Source of the DNA: JAWLCA01 sp041687395
GTDB lineage: Bacteria; Pseudomonadota; Alphaproteobacteria; Rhodobacterales; Rhodobacteraceae
Direction: 5' to 3'
NCBI GenBank assembly: GCA_041687395.1
Contig: JAWLCA010000003.1
Coordinates: 1 to 64,000 of the forward strand
Length of the DNA: 64,000 nt
Shown here piece after piece: positions 32,808 through 41,688 of this stretch. The notes below the pieces were generated by a model. The model was not told the origin of the DNA and did no database searches. It saw only the letters and a program-made list of their open reading frames with translations. Position 1 is the first letter of the stretch. Each line of letters opens with the position of its first letter. A program made the translations under genes and the position numbers.

Positions 32808-35675
32808 TCAGGTCCGGTTCTTCAGGGCGGCCAGAACCGCGAAGGGGTTGTCGGGATCGATGCGCTTTTCCCGCTGCGGACGGGCTTCGAAACTGCGCGG
32901 GCCGGTTTCCTTGGGTTTTCCGCCCTTGCGCTTGCCGCTCTCGGGCTTCGATCCCTCGGGCTTGCCGTGGCGTTTCGCCCCCTCGGGCGCGGCATGCCGC
33001 TTCGGCTTGCCTCCGGCACCTTCGCGCCGTGGCTGCCCCTGTTTCGCGGTGCCACGCGGTCGGGGCGCCCAGGTGAAGGTATAGAAGACCTCAAGCTCCG
33101 CCTCGGGCGCCGCTTCCGGTTCAGCAGCCGGGGCGGCGTCTGCGGTCCCATCGGATTGCGGCGCCGGGACATCCGCCTCTGCTGGTTCCCCGACCTCGGC
33201 TTTGGCCCCGGTTTCAGGTTCAGCCGATGGTGAAGCCTCCGTTTGCGCCGGCGCAGCCTCGGCCTCGGCCGGTGCCGCCACTGCGCCTTCCGCAGCGGGC
33301 GCCGCCTTGGGGCGTTCCCCCCGGACCGCCTGATAGCCGAGGCCCTGCATCAGGTCGGCGAACTGTTCCAGCGTCATCCCGGTGATCGACAGCATGTCGG
33401 GCGTCGCCTCGAAGCCCGCGCGGCTGTCCTTGGCGCGGACAAGATCGGCCAGCCGTTCCAGCATGTCGATCCGGATCGCGCGGGCGCCGGCAGGGCGATA
33501 CCCGGCCATCAGATAATGGCTGCGCGGCACCTCGGCGATGTTCGGGATCGTGACCAGACCCGGCGGCGGGCTTTCGGGAAACTCGTCCAGCCCCTGCGCC
33601 AGCGACCACAGCACCAGCCGCAGCCGCGTCGGCGCAGGCTTCAGCAGCGGATGCTGGAAGATCGTAAACTGTCCGAACCGCAGCCCGTGCTTGCGCAGGC
33701 TGGCGCGGGCGTCCTGATCCAGATCCTTGACCTCGGCGGCCACGTCCTCGCGCGGCAGGATGCCCATCGCCTCGACCATGCGGAAGGCAAACCCGCGGGC
33801 AAGGCCGGTCAGCGTTTCGTCACGCTGCAGGTTCAGCAGCGGCTCGAACAGCGTCGCCACCTTGCGGTCGATGAAGTGCTGCAACCGGCGGCGCACCTTC
33901 TCGGCGATCTCGGGTCCGGCTTCCTCATCCACGAAGGCTTCGACCTGGGGGCGCAGCGGATCGGGTCCGGTCACCAGCTTGCCGATGGCCAGGCTGCCCC
34001 ACATCAGGCCGCCCTGTTCGGTGAAATCCATCTCGGTGTCGGGGGCGTTGTAGAACCGGTCCGCCCGCAGGTGGAACTCGGGCTTCAGCGCCTGCAGGCT
34101 GGCCTGCCGCAGCGTCTTGGCCTCTTCCGAGCTTGCGCTCTGGTCCTGATGAAAGCGGAAGCCGTCCAGACGGCCGACGACGTGCCCTTCGACGGTCACC
34201 TCGCCCTTGTCGTTCACCTCGGCCACGAGGCTCTCCTTCTGCTTCAGGCGGCGCATGAGCACAGAGGTGCGCCGGTCTACAAAACGCTGCGTCAGACGCT
34301 CGTGCAGGGCATCCGACAGGCGGTCTTCTACAGCGCGCGTCGCCTCGCGCCAATGGGTTTCATCGCCGACCCAGCCGCGACGCTGCGCGACATATGTCCA
34401 GGTGCGGATGAAGGCGAGGCGTTTGGACAGCGCATCGATGTCACCGTCGGTACGGTCGATCCGCGCGATGTTGCGCGCCAGCCAGTCGTCGGGCACCACG
34501 CCATCGCGCAGGAATCCGAAGATGCGCGCCAGAAGTCCGGCATGTTCGGTCGGCGAGATTCCGCGGAAATCGGGGATGCGGCAGACATCCCACAGCAGGC
34601 GAACGTCGGCGGGGCTGCGAACGCTGTCACGGATCTCGGCCAGTTCTGTCAGCGTTTTCAGCGCGACCACATCGTCGCTGTCGCGCACGCGCGTCAGCCA
34701 GTCGTTGTCGGTCTGCGCCTCCAGGCTCGCCAGCAATCGCTCGACCGTGCCGAAATTCAGGGCGGCATTGCGCCACTGCAGCTTCTTGACCGGGGCGAAG
34801 CGGTGGTTCTCGATGGCCTCGATAACTTCTTCGGGCAGGGGGCGGGCCTCTCCGGTCACGCCAAAGGTGCCGTCGTTCATGTGCCGCCCGGCGCGCCCAG
34901 CGATCTGGGCCAGTTCGTTGGGGATCAGTGCGCGCATCCGGCGGCCGTCGAACTTGGAGGTCGAGGAAAAGGCGACATGGTTGATGTCGAGGTTCAGACC
35001 CATTCCGATCGCATCGGTCGCGACAAGGTAGTCCACATCGCCGTTCTGGTAGAGCGCCACCTGCGCATTGCGGGTGCGCGGCGACAGCGCGCCCATCACA
35101 ACCGCGCAGCCGCCCTTTTGCCGCCGGATCAGTTCGGCAATGGCATAGACGTTCTCGACCGAGAACCCCACGATGGCCGAGCGTGCAGGCATCCGGCTGA
35201 TCTTTTTCGACCCGGCCCACGTCAGTTTCGAAAATCTGGGGCGCGAGATGAAGCTTGCCTTCGGTTCCAGCGCGGCGATCGCCCCGCGCATCGTGTCGGA
35301 GCCGAGGAAAAGCGTTTCGTGCAGGCCGCGGGCGTTCAACAGGCGTTCGGTGAAAACGTGGCCGCGGTCGGGGTCTGCGCAAAGCTGGATTTCATCGATT
35401 GCAACGAAGTCGGCCCCGATCTCCAGCGGCATCGCCTCGACCGTGCAGACCCAATATTGCGTGCGTTCGGGAACGATGCGTTCCTCGCCCGTGACCAGGG
35501 CCACGACCGAGGGGCCACGGACGGAGACGATGCGATCATAGACCTCGCGCGCAAGCAGGCGCAGCGGCAGGCCGATCACGCCCGTGCGATGGGCCAGCAT
35601 CCGTTCGATCGCGTAATGGGTCTTGCCGGTATTTGTGGGACCGAGGACTGCCGTGACCCTCGCCTGCGCGCGCAT
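32808..35675 (-). CDS. Suv3-like ATP-dependent RNA helicase with a basic low-complexity tail
   Basis: A 955-residue helicase of the Suv3/Ski2-like superfamily 2 group. Motif I is GPTNTGKTH (residues 12-20), motif II is AIDEIQL, and motif VI lies in ELAQIAGRAGRH. The order and the Suv3-type C-terminal domain match the alphaproteobacterial relatives of the mitochondrial degradosome helicase. The last 170 residues are first Ala/Pro/Glu-rich and then Lys/Gly/Arg-rich, a likely disordered RNA-binding tail. It starts 13 bp after the TPR gene and is followed by the S4-domain gene. Confidence 0.88.
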   Translation of the reverse strand: MRAQARVTAVLGPTNTGKTHYAIERMLAHRTGVIGLPLRLLAREVYDRIVSVRGPSVVALVTGEERIVPERTQYWVCTVEAMPLEIGADFVAIDEIQLCADPDRGHVFTERLLNARGLHETLFLGSDTMRGAIAALEPKASFISRPRFSKLTWAGSKKISRMPARSAIVGFSVENVYAIAELIRRQKGGCAVVMGALSPRTRNAQVALYQNGDVDYLVATDAIGMGLNLDINHVAFSSTSKFDGRRMRALIPNELAQIAGRAGRHMNDGTFGVTGEARPLPEEVIEAIENHRFAPVKKLQWRNAALNFGTVERLLASLEAQTDNDWLTRVRDSDDVVALKTLTELAEIRDSVRSPADVRLLWDVCRIPDFRGISPTEHAGLLARIFGFLRDGVVPDDWLARNIARIDRTDGDIDALSKRLAFIRTWTYVAQRRGWVGDETHWREATRAVEDRLSDALHERLTQRFVDRRTSVLMRRLKQKESLVAEVNDKGEVTVEGHVVGRLDGFRFHQDQSASSEEAKTLRQASLQALKPEFHLRADRFYNAPDTEMDFTEQGGLMWGSLAIGKLVTGPDPLRPQVEAFVDEEAGPEIAEKVRRRLQHFIDRKVATLFEPLLNLQRDETLTGLARGFAFRMVEAMGILPREDVAAEVKDLDQDARASLRKHGLRFGQFTIFQHPLLKPAPTRLRLVLWSLAQGLDEFPESPPPGLVTIPNIAEVPRSHYLMAGYRPAGARAIRIDMLERLADLVRAKDSRAGFEATPDMLSITGMTLEQFADLMQGLGYQAVRGERPKAAPAAEGAVAAPAEAEAAPAQTEASPSAEPETGAKAEVGEPAEADVPAPQSDGTADAAPAAEPEAAPEAELEVFYTFTWAPRPRGTAKQGQPRREGAGGKPKRHAAPEGAKRHGKPEGSKPESGKRKGGKPKETGPRSFEARPQREKRIDPDNPFAVLAALKNRT

Positions 35676-35688
35676 GAGCCGCCCTTTG

Positions 35689-36246
35689 TCAGATATCCTG
35701 GCCCTCGAGCCGTCGCTCCAGCCGTTCGATCGCCTCTATTATGTCGGGTTGATGGGGATGTATAGCCAGAGTCGCGCGGAGCGCCTCCAGGGCGCTTTCG
35801 CGGTTCCCAATCTCTTCCAGGATCGTGGCCAGACCGCCGAGCGCTGCAAAGTGCTGCGGGTTCAGCGTCAGCGCGCGGCCCAGATCCTCGACAGACTGTC
35901 CGTACTCTCCCATCTGAAAAAAGGCGGTGGCCCGCATATACCATCCTTCGGCGAAGTCCGGAGCATGGTCCGTCAGGGCCGTCAGATGCTCGATCGCCGC
36001 CTGCATGTCGTCCCGCGCCAGCGCATCGCGCCCCCTCTGCAACAGCAGGTCCATCGCTGCCGATCCCGACTTGGACCATTCGTTGCGGATCTGGCGCTCC
36101 ACGCGGCGCCAGTTCTCGACATCGGGGTCGCGCAACTGCAGCAGCAACTCGTCGACCCGTGACGGGGCATCGGTTGCCAGAGCGGGCCCCGCACTAAGCA
36201 GAAATGCCGCCACGGCACATTTGAGAAATTGAGATGCGCTGCGCAT
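35689..36246 (-). CDS. Periplasmic tetratricopeptide repeat protein
   Basis: A 185-residue exported protein with a signal peptide (FLKCAVAAFLLSAGPALA) and about three TPR units; clear examples are FAEGWYMRATAFFQMGEYGQ and FAALGGLATILEEIGNRESA. TPR domains hold protein partners; none can be named. It is the first gene of the minus-strand unit with the helicase and is divergent from the SCP2-like gene. Confidence 0.8.
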   Translation of the reverse strand: MRSASQFLKCAVAAFLLSAGPALATDAPSRVDELLLQLRDPDVENWRRVERQIRNEWSKSGSAAMDLLLQRGRDALARDDMQAAIEHLTALTDHAPDFAEGWYMRATAFFQMGEYGQSVEDLGRALTLNPQHFAALGGLATILEEIGNRESALEALRATLAIHPHQPDIIEAIERLERRLEGQDI

Positions 36247-36314
36247 AGTGCGAAGTGTAACGCAGCAGCCCCGAAAGGCGAGAGGCTGCGTGGTCACATT
36301 TCGGAGGTGAGGCG

Positions 36315-36605
36315 ATGAGCGACGTGATTCAGTCTGCAGTGGAGGCGCTGAACAAGCGTCTGGCCGGCGAAGGCTTCGACGGGGTGGCCAAGTTCGTGAT
36401 CGAGGGCGAGGGAAGCATCCTGATCGACGGCGAGGGCGCGCGCGCCGGGGACGGCGACGCCGATGTGACGATGACCGCCAGCACCGACACCTTTCGCGCG
36501 ATCCTCGACGGGGATCTGAACCCGACCATGGCCTTCATGACAGGCAAGCTTTCCGTGGATGGCAGCATGGGGCAGGCGATGAAGCTGGGATCGGTTCTCG
36601 GCTAG
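36315..36605 (+). CDS. SCP2 sterol-binding-domain protein
   Basis: A 96-residue protein consisting of one SCP2 domain (DADVTMTASTDTFRAILDGD, then PTMAFMTGKLSVDGSM), a fold that holds lipids or acyl-CoAs in a hydrophobic tunnel. GGAGGTGAGG just upstream is a strong ribosome binding site. The next gene, 7 bp later, is a lysophospholipase-like hydrolase, so the pair may deal with lipid or fatty-acyl substrates. Confidence 0.85.
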   Translation: MSDVIQSAVEALNKRLAGEGFDGVAKFVIEGEGSILIDGEGARAGDGDADVTMTASTDTFRAILDGDLNPTMAFMTGKLSVDGSMGQAMKLGSVLG

Positions 36606-36612
36606 CGTCGAT

Positions 36613-37566
36613 ATGGACGACGCCCCGTTTCATTCAGAGGTCGCGGACGGGCGAGAGGCCCGCGCCGTCTGGGCGCGCTGCGATGACGGGGTCCGCATCC
36701 GGCTGGTGCAGATGGCGCGCGGGCAGCGCGGGAGCGTCCTGATCTTGACAGGCCGCACCGAATATGCGGAGAAATACGCCCGTGTCGCGCCGAGGCTTGA
36801 GGCGATGGGGCTGGGATGTCTCGTCGTGGATTTCCGCGGACAGGGGCTGTCGGACCGCTTGATGGACGATCCCCGGCCCGGTCACGTCGAAAGCTTCGCC
36901 GATTATCAGCACGATGTGCGGGCCGCTCTGGGGGTCATGGACAAGTTGTCGATGCCCAAGCCGCTGTTCGTTCTGGCCCATTCGATGGGCGGGTGCATCG
37001 CCCTGCGCGCGCTGACCAGTGGCCTTCTGCGGCCAGAGGCGGCCGTCTTCAGTGCGCCGATGTGGGGAATTCTGCTGCCACTCCTGCAGCGCCCCGCAGC
37101 TTGGGGCGTGTCGCTGGCCGCGCGTGCGTTGAGCCAGGGGCATCGGCTGACGCCAGGTGTGGGGGGCAGGGAAAGTTATCCCGCCGCGACCGAGTTCGAC
37201 GACAACGTGCTGACCACGGATCGCGAAAGCTTCGACTGGATGCGCGCGCAGGTGACAGCGGTGCCGGACCTTGCGCTTGGCGCCCCGACGCTTGCCTGGC
37301 TCAACGCGGCGCTGCGCGAAACCCGGGCGCTCCGTCGACTCCCGTCACCGGATCTGTCTGCGCTCACCCTTCTTGGCTCGCGCGAGAAGGTTGTCGACCC
37401 GGCGGCCATCGAGGAACGGATGGCGCGCTGGCCGAACGGCGACCTCGAGGTCTTTCCGGGAGCCGAGCATGAAATCCTGATGGAGGCACCGGCGACGCGT
37501 GCCCGCGCATTCGAACTGGTGGCCACGCGGTTCGGGGCCAGCGCTACGAAAGAGATATCCGGGTAA
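36613..37566 (+). CDS. Alpha/beta hydrolase, lysophospholipase (PldB)-like
   Basis: A 317-residue hydrolase. The nucleophile elbow is LAHSMGGCI (Ser at about residue 122), the oxyanion region is ILTGRTEYAEKY, the acid is expected in LGSREKVVDP, and the histidine is in PGAEHEILME. The FRGQGLSDR block is typical of PldB/monoacylglycerol-lipase relatives. It is coupled to the SCP2 gene. Its last 23 bp overlap the 3' end of the convergent Anbu gene. Confidence 0.82.
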   Translation: MDDAPFHSEVADGREARAVWARCDDGVRIRLVQMARGQRGSVLILTGRTEYAEKYARVAPRLEAMGLGCLVVDFRGQGLSDRLMDDPRPGHVESFADYQHDVRAALGVMDKLSMPKPLFVLAHSMGGCIALRALTSGLLRPEAAVFSAPMWGILLPLLQRPAAWGVSLAARALSQGHRLTPGVGGRESYPAATEFDDNVLTTDRESFDWMRAQVTAVPDLALGAPTLAWLNAALRETRALRRLPSPDLSALTLLGSREKVVDPAAIEERMARWPNGDLEVFPGAEHEILMEAPATRARAFELVATRFGASATKEISG

Positions 37567-38272
37567 AACCATCGCGCAGCGCGGTCGACCAGGCGTCCGA
37601 CATCGCGGCGAACTGGGGGTCCCCCGGCTCGATCCGGCGGCTGAGCGTGACCCGGCAGGCATCGCGTTCGATCACCGTAAGATCAAGCGGCATTCCCACC
37701 GACAGGTTCGACCGCAGGGTCGAATCCATGGACAGCAGCACCGCCTTCTGGGCGTCGATCAGGCTGGTCGAGGGCTTGACCACCCGATCCAGAATCGGCT
37801 TGCCGTACTTGTGCTCTCCGATCTGCAGGAAGGGCGTATCCTCGGTCGCCTCGATGAAATTGCCCTCGGGGTAGATGAGGAACAGCCGCATTTCACCGCC
37901 CCGCCGCTGACCCGCCACGATCAGCGACGCGGTTGCTGCCTGCTTCATCCGCGCCAGCTTGTCCCCGACGTCCTGCGTCACGTCGGCGAGCGTTCGACCG
38001 ACCAGTTCGGCCACCTTGAGCAGCGTGTGCGCCTTCATGATGGAGGTCAGTTCCGATGCATCCGGATCGTCGATCGCCTCTCGCAGGCGCGCGATGGTCG
38101 TTTGCGTGACTGACAGACTGCCCGCCGTCATGATCGCGATCACGCGTTCGCCCGGCTCCTCGAAGGTGAAGGTCTTGCGGTAGATTGCGATGTTGTCGAG
38201 GCCGGCGTTGGTGCGGCTGTCGGACAGCAGCACCATGCCGTCGTTCAGAAGAAGGCCGACGCAGTAGGTCAT
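37544..38272 (-). CDS. Anbu-type proteasome-like peptidase
   Basis: A 242-residue Ntn-hydrolase of the Anbu (ancestral beta subunit) group. The sequence begins MTYCVGLLLNDGMVLLSDSR, so removal of Met would expose the N-terminal Thr expected as nucleophile, followed by the usual SDSRTNAG block. Anbu subunits assemble into open helical or ring forms with unclear substrates. The gene is last in a four-gene set with transglutaminase, alpha-E and ATP-grasp genes, the classic Anbu neighbourhood. The ATG at 38272 is required for the N-terminal Thr. Confidence 0.9.
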   Translation of the reverse strand: MTYCVGLLLNDGMVLLSDSRTNAGLDNIAIYRKTFTFEEPGERVIAIMTAGSLSVTQTTIARLREAIDDPDASELTSIMKAHTLLKVAELVGRTLADVTQDVGDKLARMKQAATASLIVAGQRRGGEMRLFLIYPEGNFIEATEDTPFLQIGEHKYGKPILDRVVKPSTSLIDAQKAVLLSMDSTLRSNLSVGMPLDLTVIERDACRVTLSRRIEPGDPQFAAMSDAWSTALRDGFTRISLS

Positions 38273-38333
38273 TTGGGTATCGCCTGCATGAGTGGCATCT
38301 CGCCCCGCACCCGAGAATCGCCAAAGGTCGAAG

Positions 38334-39146
38334 CTATTGCTGCACGGACTGCACCGCAACGATAACGTCAAGTTCTTCGGTTCCGGGCCCGCGCGCGGTG
38401 CCGCGGATCGGGGCGGCATCGCGGGAATCGTAGCCCGATCCCAGCCGGATGTAACGCTCATCAGGGCAGCAACGGTTCGCCGGGTCGAATCCGACCCACC
38501 CCAAACCGGCCACGTGCACCTCGGCCCAGGCGTGAGCGGCCTCGTGCGGTGTGCTGTCTTCGGTCGCATAGAGGTAGCCAGAGACGTATCGCGCCGGGAT
38601 GTCCTGGCTTCGGGCGGCCGCGATCAGGGCGTGGGCGTGGTCCTGACAGACACCTTCACCAAGCGCCAGCGCCTCGGCCGCCGTGGTGTGGGCGTGGGTC
38701 GCGCCCGGCCGATAGGCGATGGCGTCCGCCACGTGATTGGACAGCGAATGCGCCGCTTCCAGCGCATCCACGATACCCGAAACTGCGGCGCGCCCCATCT
38801 CGCTCAGCGCGAGATCCGGCCGCGTCGGGGCGGTGTGGCGCAGATAGACCTCGGGCGGGATCAGTTCGCGGTGTCCGCGCAGCACCCCGGCCAGATCGCG
38901 GGTTTCCACCTCGCCGTCGACGGTGACGACGATCCGGTCCACCGGACCAAGCACCGAATGAGAATGAACCAGATCGCCAGCCCCGTCGCGAAAACTTCCC
39001 CCCGAAATCGAATCCGAGACCGTCACCGCCCAGCGGATTGTGCGCTGCCCCTCGAATGCCGATGGCGTCAGGCGATGGCTCTGGACCACGCCTCGCACCG
39101 GTTGGTCGTAGCTGTAGGTGGTGACATGATGGACCGACAGGATCAT
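38334..39146 (-). CDS. Transglutaminase-like cysteine peptidase of the Anbu cluster
   Basis: A 270-residue protein with an N-terminal beta-sandwich (MILSVHHVTTYSYDQPV) and a transglutaminase-like domain. The catalytic Cys is in GEGVCQDHAHALIAAARSQ, the His in AAHAWAEVHV and the Asp in VGFDPANRC. Members of this cluster are predicted to hydrolyse or form amide bonds on peptides made by the neighbouring ATP-grasp protein. Its ATG overlaps the alpha-E stop by four bases (ATGA). Confidence 0.9.
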   Translation of the reverse strand: MILSVHHVTTYSYDQPVRGVVQSHRLTPSAFEGQRTIRWAVTVSDSISGGSFRDGAGDLVHSHSVLGPVDRIVVTVDGEVETRDLAGVLRGHRELIPPEVYLRHTAPTRPDLALSEMGRAAVSGIVDALEAAHSLSNHVADAIAYRPGATHAHTTAAEALALGEGVCQDHAHALIAAARSQDIPARYVSGYLYATEDSTPHEAAHAWAEVHVAGLGWVGFDPANRCCPDERYIRLGSGYDSRDAAPIRGTARGPGTEELDVIVAVQSVQQ

Positions 39147-40096
39147 CGCACGTCCCCGCTCAGATAAACCTCGTGCACGACGGCGCCGAGATCCGAGATC
39201 GCGCGGATGAAGCGCGTCAGGAACTCGTGCAGTCCTTCGTCGAAAACATCCTCGACTGTCAGTTCCGCGATCTCGCCCAGCAGACCCCAAGCCTGACTTT
39301 GGGCCGGCGTCGTGCGGTCGTAGCCGCGGGAGAGCCGCCCCAGGTGGGTGGCCGCCCCCTGCGTGCAGGCCAGAAGCGACCGGGGGCATTGCGGGTTCAG
39401 GATCAGGAAATGCGCGATCTTGCCCGCCGTCACCTCGCCTCCATAGGCCCAGTAGAAGGCACGATGCGCCGAGAGCGCGCGCAACAGCGTGGTCCACTGG
39501 TAGTTGTCGAGGCCCGATCCCACGAAATCGATCCTTGGCAACAGGACGTAGTATTTCACGTCCAGCAGCCGGGCGGTGTTGTCGGCCCGTTCGATGAAGA
39601 AGCCGAGGTTCATGAAGTCGTAGCCGTCGTTGCGCAGGTGCGAGGCATCGAGCGAGCCGCGCAGGAGCGCGGTCTGCCGCATCGTCCAGTCGGTCAGGTG
39701 GTTCAGGTCCAGCTCGCTCCGCGGGGTACGCTCCAGTTGGCGCAGTTCCTGAAAGGCGGTGTTCAGGGCGTCCCACATCTGTGTGGTGAGCGCGGTGCGC
39801 ACGATGCGCGCGTTCTCGCGCGCCTGCACGATGCACGAGGCTACGGACGAGGGGTTGTCGCGGTCAAAGAACAGGTAGCTCTCGATGTTGCGCTGCACCG
39901 GGTCGCCGTATTTCTGTCCGAATCCTTCGGCCGTGCCGGAGGCGCGGAGAAGGCTTTCCCATTCGTTGCGATACCCATGCCCGGCGGACGGGATCAGCGA
40001 CATCCGCGACCCCACCTGCAGCAGTCGCGCGGCGGTTTCGGCCCGCTCCATGTAGCGGGCCAGCCAGTAAAGGTTCGAGGCGGTCCGGCTCAGCAT
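39143..40096 (-). CDS. Alpha-E domain protein (DUF403)
   Basis: A 317-residue all-helical protein starting MLSRTASNLYWLARYMERAE, the invariant opening of the alpha-E family. A second conserved helix is DFMNLGFFIERADNTARLLD. The catalytic role is unknown; alpha-E proteins always occur with ATP-grasp or transglutaminase partners and may act in peptide ligation. It starts 4 bp after the ATP-grasp stop and overlaps the transglutaminase start. Confidence 0.92.
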   Translation of the reverse strand: MLSRTASNLYWLARYMERAETAARLLQVGSRMSLIPSAGHGYRNEWESLLRASGTAEGFGQKYGDPVQRNIESYLFFDRDNPSSVASCIVQARENARIVRTALTTQMWDALNTAFQELRQLERTPRSELDLNHLTDWTMRQTALLRGSLDASHLRNDGYDFMNLGFFIERADNTARLLDVKYYVLLPRIDFVGSGLDNYQWTTLLRALSAHRAFYWAYGGEVTAGKIAHFLILNPQCPRSLLACTQGAATHLGRLSRGYDRTTPAQSQAWGLLGEIAELTVEDVFDEGLHEFLTRFIRAISDLGAVVHEVYLSGDVR

Positions 40097-40100
40097 CCCA

Positions 40101-41513
40101 TCACTCCGCCAGCACCCAGGTGTCTTTGACGCCACCGCCCTGCGAGGAGTTGACCACCAGGCTGCCCTCGGTCAGCGCCACCCGCGTCAACCCGCCGGGG
40201 ATCAGTTCGATGGTTTCGCCCACAAGGCAATAGGGCCGCAGATCGACATGACGCGGCGCGATGCCTTCCTCGACGAACGTCGGGCAGGTGGACAGCGACA
40301 GCGTTGGTTGCGCGATATAGGCGTCGGGTGTCTGAATGAGCCGGTCGCGGAAGCTCTCGATCTGGTCTTTCGTCGCTTTCGGCCCGACGAGCATGCCGTA
40401 ACCGCCAGAGCCGTGCACCTCCTTGACCACCAGTTCGGGCAGCTTCTCCAGCACGTATCTCAGGTCATCCGGCTGGCCGCACTGCCATGTCGGCACGTTC
40501 GACAGGATCGGCTCCTCGCCCAGATAGAACCGGATCATCTCGGGCACATAGGTATAGACCGCCTTGTCGTCGGCCACGCCCGCACCGGGGGCAGAGCAGA
40601 TCGTGACGCCGCCCGAGCGGTAGACATCCATCAACCCGGCGATGCCCAGCATCGAGTCGGGGCGGAAGCACAAGGGATCGATGAACGCGTCGTCGAGCCG
40701 ACGATAAATCACATCGACCCGCCGCGGGCCTTCTGTCGTGCGCATCCAGACGAACTCGCCCTCGACGAACAGGTCCTGCCCCTCGACAAGCTCCAAACCC
40801 ATGAGGTCGGCCAGCAGCGAGTGTTCGTAGTAGGCCGAATTGTAATGGCCGGGGGTCAGGATCACCACCGTCGGGTCGCGGTCGCATTTCGCGGGCGCGA
40901 CCGATGCAAGCGTGCGGCGCAGCGCCTCGGAGTAGCCGTCGACCGGGGCGATGCGGTTTTCGCGGAACAGTGCCGGGAACATCCGCATCATGATCTCCCG
41001 GCTTTCCAGCATGTAGCTGACGCCCGAAGGGGTGCGGCAGTTGTCTTCCAGCACGAAGAAGTCGTTGGGCCCTGTCCGCACGATGTCGATGCCGACGATG
41101 TGCGAAAAGACGCCGCGCGGCGGAGTGAAGCCGACCGCGGCCTTTTCATAGGCTTCGTTCCGATAGACGAGCCGCGAGGGGATTCGTCCCGCCCGAACGA
41201 TCTCCCCCCGGTTGTAGACATCGGCCAGAAAGGCGTTCAGTGCGCGGGCGCGCTGCTTGATGCCGCGTTCCAGTTTGCGCCATTCGTCATTGGTGAAGAC
41301 CCGCGGAAACATGTCGAACGGGATCAGACGGTCGGGATCGCCGCCTTCGCCATAGACCGCGAAAGTGATGCCGATGCGGCGGAATAACGCCTCGGCCTCG
41401 GCCTGCTTGAGGCTTCGAAACTCTGCCGGCATCGATTCGGTCCAGTCGCTCAACTGGAGATAGGGGCGGCGGACCCTCTCGCCATCGAACATCTCGTTGA
41501 AATATGCGGTCAC
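40101..41513 (-). CDS. Circularly permuted ATP-grasp protein (type 2)
   Basis: A 470-residue protein of the permuted ATP-grasp family (DUF404/DUF407). Characteristic blocks are FVLEDNCRTPSGVSYMLESR, AYYEHSLLADLMGLELVEG and VVKEVHGSGGYGMLVGP. These enzymes are predicted to form peptide or amide bonds using ATP. It is first in the four-gene Anbu cluster. The start is a GTG at 41513 giving MTAYFNEMFDG; there is no ATG before MFDGERV that keeps the full domain. Confidence 0.9.
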   Translation of the reverse strand: MTAYFNEMFDGERVRRPYLQLSDWTESMPAEFRSLKQAEAEALFRRIGITFAVYGEGGDPDRLIPFDMFPRVFTNDEWRKLERGIKQRARALNAFLADVYNRGEIVRAGRIPSRLVYRNEAYEKAAVGFTPPRGVFSHIVGIDIVRTGPNDFFVLEDNCRTPSGVSYMLESREIMMRMFPALFRENRIAPVDGYSEALRRTLASVAPAKCDRDPTVVILTPGHYNSAYYEHSLLADLMGLELVEGQDLFVEGEFVWMRTTEGPRRVDVIYRRLDDAFIDPLCFRPDSMLGIAGLMDVYRSGGVTICSAPGAGVADDKAVYTYVPEMIRFYLGEEPILSNVPTWQCGQPDDLRYVLEKLPELVVKEVHGSGGYGMLVGPKATKDQIESFRDRLIQTPDAYIAQPTLSLSTCPTFVEEGIAPRHVDLRPYCLVGETIELIPGGLTRVALTEGSLVVNSSQGGGVKDTWVLAE

Positions 41514-41688
41514 GGTTGCCCCTGTGCTCTTCGGGGCATGTGACCAAAATCCGTGCAGGGTTACAAGCGCGCCTTCTGACTTGCGGCGAATGCGCTTCTC
41601 TAACTGCCCGGTTTTTGGACTGCCTGCGGCGGGAATGGGCAGTGCTGCGCCACTGGTCGGCCGACGGCCTTCGGCTATAGTCCGTGCC

